DNA of 47,995 bases. Source: Saprospiraceae bacterium (GTDB lineage: Bacteria > Bacteroidota > Bacteroidia > Chitinophagales > Saprospiraceae). The stretch is taken from assembly GCA_021739645.1 (NCBI GenBank), contig JAIPBL010000047.1, positions 1 through 47,995 on the forward strand. The letters are read 5' to 3'. This document shows positions 23,064-32,000 of the stretch, in pieces (within the stretch, counting starts at the first letter, position 1; each line of letters starts with the position of its first letter). The notes beneath the pieces are model-generated. The model had not been told where the DNA came from. It searched no databases and worked only from the letters and a program-made list of their open reading frames with translations. Made by a program: the position numbers and the translations under genes.

Positions 23064-24176
23064 TCAAGCTGATTTTCCTAAATCCATTACCTCCCGCCAG
23101 TTCACGTCCCGGTACGTGTCAAAAATCAGCACGCCCAGCACACTGAAAACAAAAGCAATCATGGTAGAAATCACCACCATCATCGCCCGTTTTGGGCGCT
23201 CTTTGATGACGGGCACATCCCCTGGCTCCAACAAAAAAATCGCCGGAAACTCAGAATTGTAGGCCGCTTTCGACATTTTGTAATGTTCCTTGTCCTCGGC
23301 TATTTGCTCACTGGCCTGTAGTTGCGATTCCACGAGGTAATCCATCATGGCCATGCCTCGGTTGAAGGTGTCGAGGCGGACGTAAAGCTGGAGCAACTGC
23401 GCCTCGTAGCCCGTGATGTTGGCCTGGAGCAGCGTCAGCGTGTCCCGCTGGCGGTAGCCCGCATTTTGCAAGGAAGACATCCTCGCCCTCGATTGGTTGA
23501 GCTTGGCCTCTCCGGTTGCAATCAGTTCCGACAGGTTCTCTGACTGCGCCTTGGTGTTGTACACCCCAAAACGGACACGGATATGCTGCATCGAGTCGTT
23601 CATCATTTTCATGTCCGCCTCTTTTTGCTTGATGTTTTCCTCGAAAGTGTGCACCGTTTTCGCCTGGCTTTCTTTGATGAGGCGTTGCGCCAGCATGTTG
23701 ATATAATTCCGGGCGGCATTGGTCATTTTGGCGGCCATTTCCTGGTCTCGGTCTTCGATACTCAGCTCGATGGCGTCATACTTCGTCTTCACCACATCGA
23801 AATGCCCTTGAAATTCCAGCCCGACGTAGTATTTCCCACGGAGGCTTTTCGGGTCAATGTCGTACCGCTTGTAAAGGTCGAAGCTGTCCACCATGAAGGC
23901 CGTCAGCTCACCGGAATTTGCGATGCTCAGGATGCGGTCAATATCGTTCTCCGTGCCATAATAGTCGGGCGCTGTGCCGCTGGTACCGAAGATGGCTTCC
24001 GGCACTGCCAAGTCAGGGCTGGCAGCATAAAAAATCGTGGTTGATTTGTAGTAAACGGGCAGCACCAGCGAGATGATCGCTGCCCCAACCGCCGTCACGC
24101 CGCAGATGAGCAGGATGATTTTTTTCCACTTGAAAATGGTGGTGATGATGCCGAGTAGGTTGTCCTTATTTTCCAT
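23064..24176 (-). CDS. Wzz/chain-length-determinant family protein
   Basis: 370-residue inner-membrane polysaccharide co-polymerase. A cytoplasmic start leads into TM1 (IILLICGVTAVGAAIISLVLP, about 20-40). A long periplasmic region with extended coiled coil (residues ~170-290) follows, and TM2 (MMVVISTMIAFVFSVLGVLIF) sits near the C-terminus, preceded by the proline/glycine motif PGDVPVIKERPKR typical of Wzz. Such proteins set glycan length together with Wzy and Wzx. There is no fused tyrosine kinase domain. It lies between the flippase (upstream) and the NTase pair and ligase (downstream), fitting a Wzx/Wzy-dependent pathway. Confidence 0.92.
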   Translation of the reverse strand: MENKDNLLGIITTIFKWKKIILLICGVTAVGAAIISLVLPVYYKSTTIFYAASPDLAVPEAIFGTSGTAPDYYGTENDIDRILSIANSGELTAFMVDSFDLYKRYDIDPKSLRGKYYVGLEFQGHFDVVKTKYDAIELSIEDRDQEMAAKMTNAARNYINMLAQRLIKESQAKTVHTFEENIKQKEADMKMMNDSMQHIRVRFGVYNTKAQSENLSELIATGEAKLNQSRARMSSLQNAGYRQRDTLTLLQANITGYEAQLLQLYVRLDTFNRGMAMMDYLVESQLQASEQIAEDKEHYKMSKAAYNSEFPAIFLLEPGDVPVIKERPKRAMMVVISTMIAFVFSVLGVLIFDTYRDVNWREVMDLGKSA

Positions 24177-24189
24177 GAATTTAGTTCAT

Positions 24190-24253
24190 GGTGATTAGTG
24201 ATTGGTGATTGGTGACTGGCCTACCAATCACTAATCACCAATCACTAATCACC
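24190..24253. repeat. Heptamer-built perfect inverted repeat between wzx and wzz
   Basis: Four heptamers ggtgatt/agtgatt/ggtgatt/ggtgact (24190-24217) face four aatcact/aatcacc units (24226-24253). 24190-24210 and 24233-24253 are a perfect 21-bp inverted repeat. It lies 14 bp upstream of the Wzz start codon and could form a hairpin in the wzx-wzz message. Confidence 0.9.
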
Positions 24254-24301
24254 AATTAAGGCCGCAAAAGTAACCAGAAACGCTTTCCTTCCACCAAAAC
24301 C

Positions 24302-25807
24302 TCATTTTTTCAGCATTGCCAAGGTCGTTTTCAAATTAATCATGCGGAGGAGGAACGCCAGCAGCAGCCCGAATGCTATGGCCGCACCAAATTTTAGGAA
24401 CCAATCAAAGCCGGGAAGGCGGTAGAGCGCCCAATTTGCGAAGCAAACCAAACCGATAAAAGCCGCTATTTTGAAAAATTGGCGAGGCTCGAACGGCAAT
24501 CGCAGTTCTTTTTTTGCCAAAAACATCATGCCGACGAGCACGATGGATTGGGTAAAAAATGCCGACAACCCAGCGCCCACGGCCTTCATCGGCGGAATGA
24601 GCAGCAGGTTCAGCGCCAGGTTCACCACGATGCCCGTCACGAATAGCCAGTTCATTTTTTTCAAGCTGTCATTGGCGGTGAGCAAGGTCGAGTAGATGAA
24701 AATGCCGCTGAACGGCACCAAGGTCAAGATGATGGGCGCCAGCACTTGGCCGTAGTATTCCGTGGCGTTTTCGGGGTAAATGAACAGCATCAGCTCCGTG
24801 CGGAAAAAGGCGCAAGCCACCGCTACTGTCACTGTACCCGCCCATATCAATTGAAGCGCAAAACGCAGTAGATTGACGATTTCGGATTGTTGACTTTTTA
24901 CCACGTCACCAACTGCCAACTGCCAACTGCCAACTGCCAACTTTTCCTGCTGTCGCAATTGACTGGAAAACATGGGCAACAGCAGCCCCGCAAACAAGTA
25001 CCCCGCCATGTTCAGCGCATCGAGGATGCGGTAGGCGGCGGCATACACCCCGGCTTCGTGCCTACCCTCCGGCACGAGCCATTCGAGCAGCACGATGTCG
25101 AAGCGGGTATAGGCGGTCATGAGAAAAACGGCGAGGGCGTAAGGGGCGCTTTTTTTCAAAATGACCAGCATCAACGGCCAGTTTGGGCGGAGGCGGAGCG
25201 GGGTTTTGAGCTGTTTTTTTACGATGAAAAAAGCCACCAGCACCGTCAGGCCCCAGCTCAGGTTTTGGGCATGGATGAACCATTCGATACGGAACTTGTC
25301 ATCCCCGATAGGGGACCAAAGCAGCACGGCGCAGATGCCGATGAGCAGTATTTTATCGAGGGTGGAAATAACGCTGTCCGTGCGGTACATGCCCAGGCCG
25401 CTGATATTGGAGCGGAGGAAGGCGGTCAGCGAGATGAAAACATGGTTGAGGGCGATGAAAAAAAGCAGGTGCCAGACGGCAGGCTCGTAGCCTCGCACGA
25501 GCGCCGCTACGAAGAGCAATACGAGGAACATGCCCGTCAGTAACGCCTTGATTACCAGTATGTTGGGAAAATATTTACCGATAAGCTGCGGGTGCCGGGC
25601 GATGTTTCGGTTGTTGAAATAATGGATGCCGAAGTCGTTCACCATGAACAGCAGGAACGCAAAGCTGAACAGCGTGGCGTACAGCCCGTACTGTTCCGGC
25701 CCGACCCGCTCCTGTATCGTCCGCTCGATGCCGAAGACGTAGAACGGCTTGATGAGCAGGTTCACCAGCACGAGAAAGGCAGCGTTGAGGAGGAATTCAC
25801 GGTTCAC
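24302..25807 (-). CDS. Polysaccharide flippase (Wzx/MATE-like)
   Basis: 501 residues from GTG 25807; the frame stays open to a GTG at 25861, but that extension is a translated heptamer repeat, and family similarity begins at NREFLLNAAFLVLVNLLIKP. The protein has ~12-14 membrane helices of the MOP superfamily and family-typical segments such as PEQYGLYATLFSFAFLLFMV, AYRILDALNMAGYLFAGLLL and the central SAPYALAVFLMTAYTRFDIV. It would flip lipid-linked glycan units to the periplasm for the polymerase and Wzz encoded downstream. A striking oddity is an insertion KLAVGSWQLAVGD after MFSSQLRQQE, encoded by four AACTGCC heptamers (24911-24938) in a predicted loop. No glycosyltransferase genes accompany the cluster in this window. 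Confidence 0.9.
   Translation of the reverse strand: MNREFLLNAAFLVLVNLLIKPFYVFGIERTIQERVGPEQYGLYATLFSFAFLLFMVNDFGIHYFNNRNIARHPQLIGKYFPNILVIKALLTGMFLVLLFVAALVRGYEPAVWHLLFFIALNHVFISLTAFLRSNISGLGMYRTDSVISTLDKILLIGICAVLLWSPIGDDKFRIEWFIHAQNLSWGLTVLVAFFIVKKQLKTPLRLRPNWPLMLVILKKSAPYALAVFLMTAYTRFDIVLLEWLVPEGRHEAGVYAAAYRILDALNMAGYLFAGLLLPMFSSQLRQQEKLAVGSWQLAVGDVVKSQQSEIVNLLRFALQLIWAGTVTVAVACAFFRTELMLFIYPENATEYYGQVLAPIILTLVPFSGIFIYSTLLTANDSLKKMNWLFVTGIVVNLALNLLLIPPMKAVGAGLSAFFTQSIVLVGMMFLAKKELRLPFEPRQFFKIAAFIGLVCFANWALYRLPGFDWFLKFGAAIAFGLLLAFLLRMINLKTTLAMLKK
24911..24942. repeat. Heptamer AACTGCC x4 inside the flippase gene
   Basis: Four exact AACTGCC units plus aact. On the coding (minus) strand they read through all three phases as LAVGSWQ, a 7-residue period without stop codons. 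Same word family as 15097-15114, 20865-20997 and 33239-33262. Confidence 0.92.
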
Positions 25808-25812
25808 TTGGC

Positions 25813-25840
25813 GGTGATTGGTGACTGGTGACTGGTGATT
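25813..25840. repeat. Heptamer repeat GGTGAYT x4 upstream of wzx
   Basis: Four head-to-tail units ggtgatt, ggtgact, ggtgact, ggtgatt. Same family as 24190-24253, so both ends of the flippase gene carry it. Confidence 0.9.
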
Positions 25841-26079
25841 GGGGCGGCGCAAAGGTCGCACGGATTGGCGGCATGGGGAAGGAAAACTGGTTTTGATGGT
25901 TGATTTATGCTCAAAACCCGCACCGTGGCTCAGTTTTTGCCTTGCTCCTGCGTTTACAAAAACTTCCTTTCTGGTTCAACGCTTGCCCTTTCAAAGCTAA
26001 AAATTGCGGTATTATACTAATTTCGCTTAACGCACGATACGCCCCTTCCCTCACGCAGTGGCTTGTCGTTGAAAACACA

Positions 26080-29000
26080 ATGCTCATGCGGCGATTTTTA
26101 CTTGTTTGGGGATTGCTTTCCTTTGGATTGGGTAAAATTTTGGCGCAACCTTGCGACCCTAATTTGAATTCGGCGACGATTAGTGCGACGCTTTGTGTTG
26201 GGAATGGGGCAACGATTTCTAGTTCGATCCAGACAGTTTACCCCAGTAGTAACTTGAGTTATTCTTGGGCGTATTCAGATAATAATGGTGTCTCATGGGC
26301 TAACGTGCCAGACTTCCCAAATCCAGATTTCTCTGGATTCAACACATCTACGTTAACAGTTCACGGTTGTTGTCAAGGGTACGGCCGAAGATTTAGGTTG
26401 ATTGTCTCAACTGGATCTTGTGATTTCTACAGTAATGCGGTTCAGTTGGTAAATTCGCAAAATTGCAATGATTTAGATGGCGATGGTTATTTCAATAATG
26501 TCGGACCAAACGACCCATATTATGACCCTAATGACAACAACCCCTGTGTACCAAATGTCTGTAGTCCCACATGCGATTTTGACGGAGATGGCCTACCAAA
26601 TATAAACGACAACGACGACGACAACGATGGTATTCCCGATATAGATGACCCTTCTCCCTGTGCCTATAATCCGTGTGGTATATATGCAGACTTTGACGGC
26701 GACGGCATCATAAACATGGACGACCCAGACGACGACAACGACGGTGTCCTAGACATAGACGATCCAGACGATTGCGATGTATGTGTACCCTATGGCTGCT
26801 CACCCTATTGCGACTTCGACGAAGATGGGCAGATAAACCTTTATGACCAAGACGATGACAACGACGGCTGCCCCGACTCCGATGACCCCAATGACTGCAA
26901 CCCTGATGACCATAATATTCCCATCATTTCTACTTCAATATGCTCCACAGCGGGAAGCACTTGCGAAAAGGTGTGTGAGCAAAGCACGGTGACTTATTCG
27001 GTGCAGAATCCAGACAACTTGCCTGTAATATGGAATGTGACTGGGGCGGCCAGCTATACGCCTCAAGCCAATGAGGTGGTAGTACATTGGGGCAATGCTG
27101 GTGCGGGCCAAATAGCAGTTGAAATGCCAAAACCTTGCAATAGTTTTTATGTGACTTGCGGACAAATTTCACCTGCTTTGGATACTAGTGGCTCGGGTAG
27201 TGTGGCTGTCCGCTCCATAATTCAAGGGTGCGATATCCAAACCTTATTATATAGCACAAACGGAATAGGATATTCTCAAATTTCCAATTTCCCACCGCCT
27301 TTTAATGGCTCTTCATATACTACCACTTATAGTCAAATTACAGAACTCCAAAATTTACCACTTGGGCTTGGGGTCAACTCATATGTTAAAAGCTTTGGAA
27401 ATCCCGTGATAAAACCATGCACAATTAATATCACGGAAGCTGGTGAACCAAATATATTCATACAGCTAAAAAGTATTTCTCAACCACATAATTGTTCTGA
27501 ATGTCAAGGAAAAATAGCGTTTGAGATATATTCTGAACTTCCTGTTTCATCAACAATATTAAAGAATAAATCTACTGGCGAAATATTGGGCAATCTAAAC
27601 AATATATGTCCAGGCACTTATTCCATAACTGTCGTTGATATTTCGGGTTTGGTAAAAACGGAAGAGGTCATCATCTCCTGCGACTTCCCATGCAACAAGT
27701 CTGGCTCACGTTGTGTCGAAATCCTCCCATTCCCCAAATCCCTATTCACCACCGAACCCGCCCCCACAAACGGTCTTCTCGACCTCTGCAAGGGCCAGCA
27801 AGTCCAGTTCACCAACGCCAGTGAGGATGCCCCACAAACCGAGTGGGACTTCGGCGACGGCACGGTTTCCCCACTGAACGACCCGCTGCACACCTTCTCC
27901 ACGCCAGGCATTTACGAAGTAAAGCTCATCGCCCGGAACGGATGTATTTGCGCCGACACCAGCAAGCTAACCGTCACCGTTAGTGATGCAGAAATCCCTG
28001 AGATTCAATGCATTGGCCCCATCTGTCAGGGCGATTCTGCCACCTACAAAACCAATGTCAGTTGCGGCAACTACCAGTGGGGCATCAGCCCGAACGGCAG
28101 CATCATTTCGGGCGGTGGCATCTACGACGATTATTTGACGGTATTATGGCAAACAGGCAATGAAGGATATGTTGAACTAACGGTGAGTGCTTGCACGGGA
28201 AGCATCTGTGACAAGCCATTGAGAGCGGCTGTGAGCATACTTGGTGGCCCGGTCGTAATCCAAGGCCCAAGCGTTGTATGCCCGAACACCGAAGCAACAT
28301 TCACAATCCCAGACTACAAAGGGTCTGATATCGTATGGGGGGTGAGTGGGGCGGGCAACGTCATTTCTGAAGGCCAAGGCACCAACAAAATATTGGTAAA
28401 ATGGGGAATCGGAACGGGAGGCACGGTCACCGTCAACTATAACAACTGCTTTCTCGAATGTGCTGGCAGTGGAATGAAACAGGTGCAAATTAAACCTCCC
28501 AGTTATATTGAAGGGCCTATTGAAATCTGTATTGGTAATAGCCCAACATTTAAACATAAATCGTTGACCAACAATGCATTATTGAGTGCCAGTTGGCAAA
28601 TATTCGATGCAAACAACGCATTAATTTGGTGGTCTTTAGGAACGCCAAGCCAAGTCTCACCAACCTGGGATTTTACACCCGGACAATACAATATACGTGC
28701 TTTGGTTTCGGGTAGCAACAATGGCTCCTGTAGCGCCGAGGCTGGACTGCCCGTCTCATTGGTAGGCCCACCGCCAACACCCAACATCAGCGGAACGGCG
28801 GAGATTTGCCCAACACTGATTTACACTTACACCGCCCAAACTACCTTGAACAATGCCAGCTTTGAATGGGTAATAAAGAACGGTTCGACCACCACCACAA
28901 AGTCCGGCAAAAGCGTCAATGTAAAATGGGGTACCACGACACCCTATGTGCTCACCCTTCGTCAAATTGATGAATCAGGCCCCGGCTGCCAATCGCTGCC

Positions 29001-32000
29001 CACCACATTCGAGGTGCATCCTATTCCAGCCTTGACCATCACTGGGCCTACCGTCCTATGCAAGGAAACCACGACCACCTATAGTAGCCAGACCTTCCAA
29101 GACATTGATTATCAATGGTCTGTGGAACCAGCCACAGCAGGTGGCATTCTGACTGGACAAGGCACTTCAAGTGTCCAGGTCTTTTGGCAAACGCCCGGGT
29201 TGGCAAAAATCAAACTATTTGCTTGCGGTGTCGAATCGAATTATGATGTGGAAGTCATCTCAACGATTCCACCCCAGATTGTGGCCCCCATTGCACAGTG
29301 TCCAGGTGCTGTAAGCCAAGTACAAGTATTGGGCAATTACGCTAATTGGCTTTGGAAAAACAGCAATGGTTCGGTTGTCAGCACCTCTCCATCCCCCTTT
29401 TTAGGTGTTGGAAATTATTCTTTGGAAACAACCGATATTATTGGTTGTAAAGCAGAATCCACTGTTTTGATAGCAGCATTTTCAAGCCCTGAAATTCAAA
29501 TTATCGCACTCGAAGATAGCCTTTGCAATGGCTCGGTTGAGTTCCATGCACTTCAAACCAGTGATGGCTACAATTACCAGTGGTATCGAGGGGGAAGCTT
29601 TATAGGTGCCAACAGTCCAATTTTGACTTCTATCCAACCGGGGCTTTACAAAGTAAAAGTTACTGATGTAAATGGGTGCACCGCAATTTCAAACCAAATA
29701 AGCATTGTGCCATGTGACACCACTAGCACAGGCGGCGGCGGCGGCGGTGGCGGTGGAGGAAGTACTACTCCCGGCAATTCTGGCACAAGCTGCATACCTG
29801 AGTTTCAACTCGAATTTGATGTGACTCAACCTGGCATTTGTGGCTCCTATCATTTTCAAAACACCTCCACCAATTATGTTTTGGGAAGTCTAAAATGGTT
29901 TTTCAAAAACAGTTTTGGGCAAACTATTGGTTCGGCAACGGGTGAATCGGCTGATTTTGTTTTTCCTTCAATGGGCAATTACAAGGTGACATTGGTTGGG
30001 GAAGTCCCCTCCATAAACCTTCCTGGCGAATTTTGTACAGTAGCAAAGACCATAAACCTCAACAACACCATCAATCCAATATTCAGTATAATAGAAACCT
30101 GTGCTGGAATGCCCACACACTTCACGGATGGAAGTACTTTCATGCCGGGATCGGCCATCACCGCCTGGTCGTGGGACTTCGGCGACCCCGCCAGCGGCAC
30201 TTCAAACACCTCCACAGCACAGCACCCCAACCATGTTTTTGGGCAAATGGACAGCTACCTCGTCACGCTAACCGTCACATCCTCAGCGGGTTGTGTCGTC
30301 AGCTTCGCAATGGACGTGAACGTGCACGACTTCCCGTCCGTCAGTTTCGACCAACCAGCCGCCATATGCGCTGCCTCTGCCCTGAACTTCACGGCCAACG
30401 GTTCAAACGGGGCGGTCTCCTACACATGGAACTTCGGCGACCCCGCCAGTGGCAACGGCAATTTCTCCCAAAACAAGACCACCTGGCATGCCTACCCACA
30501 GGCCGGGAACTACCCCGTCGCCGTCACCGCCGCCAACGTCTATGGCTGCACGGCCAGCTACTCAGCCCCGGTGACCATCGAAGCCAACGACCTGACGGGC
30601 AATATCACGCCCAACAACCCTGCGCCCATCTGCGAGGGCACGGCTGCAAGTTTCACGTCACCAGTCGGTGGCTCGGCCTGGTCATGGTCATCAGGCGCTA
30701 CCACTTCGAGCATAACCGTCTCAACAGCAGGTGTTTACGCCGTCACCGTGACCGATGCGGAGGGCTGCGTTTACAAGCCAGAACCCGTGGTTTTGGAAGT
30801 GACTCCCGGCCCAATTGCCACCATCCGGGCCGTGGAACTGAACGAATTCGGGCAGCCCGTGGCCTACCACCCACAGAGCTACACAGCATGCGAAGGCGAG
30901 GATGTTTACCTTGAAATGGTCGGTGACGACAAGTATATCTATGCTTGGAGCGACGGCAGCACCGGGGAACAGTTGGTTTTTGCGGAAGCCAACGGCAGTA
31001 TTTTGCCCACTGGTCAGCACAGCTTCACCGTCACTGTGACGGACATCGTGACTGGCTGCACGGCGGTCGAGGGCCCGTTCCCCGTCACCATCAACGCTGC
31101 CCCGGCCACGGTGGCCATCACCAGCAACCCGCTTGGCCCGCTCTGCGATGGCACAGAAGCCATTTTCAGCGTAGTAAACCCGCAGCCCGGCCTGACCTAC
31201 CTTTGGAACACGGGCGCCAACAGCACGAGCATGTCCGCCGCCGCCGCTGGCAGCTACCTCGTGCTGGCCACCAACCAGTACGGCTGCACGGCCAAGTGCG
31301 ACCCCATCGAAATCCACAACGCACCCGGCGTGGGCAGCGCCCCAGCTGGCTGCTACACCCGCTGCAACCCGACCGAAATCTGCCTGCCACAAATGCCGGA
31401 AATCGCTGATTATCAATGGTTTTTGAATGGGAGCCCCATCCCAGTTCCGCAAGGAGCCGTGGCCAATTTCGAGGCAATGGAGAGCGGCGACTACCGGGTG
31501 CAAATGACCAGCATCCACGGCTGCGTGAGCCTTTCCGACCCGCTCTCGCTTGAACTCGAAGCACCAACGGGTGACATCGGCGGCACGGTCTGGCTGGACG
31601 CCAACAACAACGGCCTGATTGATGCCGCCGACACGCCGCTGCAGGGCATCGGGGTTTTGCTGGCGCAAAATTCCATCCCAATGGACACCCTCACGAGCGG
31701 CCCTTCGGGCGGTTTTGTTTTCGATGAAATGCCTTCGACAAACTATTGGGTGCAGCTCGACACGGCCAATTTGCCCGCTCTGATGGTGGCCGTGATATGG
31801 AGCGCCAACGCCAATTTGCAGGGCTGTCACGACAGCACGGGCGTTCAGTTTTTAGTGAAAAATCTGTGCTTCTCACCCCTTGCCAGTTCCGTCCAACTCA
31901 AGGCATGCCAAGGTGACAGCGCCAGCTACAATGGAACGTTCATCCCAGCGGGCGGCAGTGAGCAGTTCATTTTGCCATCGTTCTTCGGCTGCGACTCCAC

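Noticed and set aside
30721-31830. 369-codon minus-strand ORF inside the giant adhesin (also 30033-30914 plus)
   Set aside because: Both are shadow frames of the GC-rich adhesin region, with low-complexity composition and no family features.
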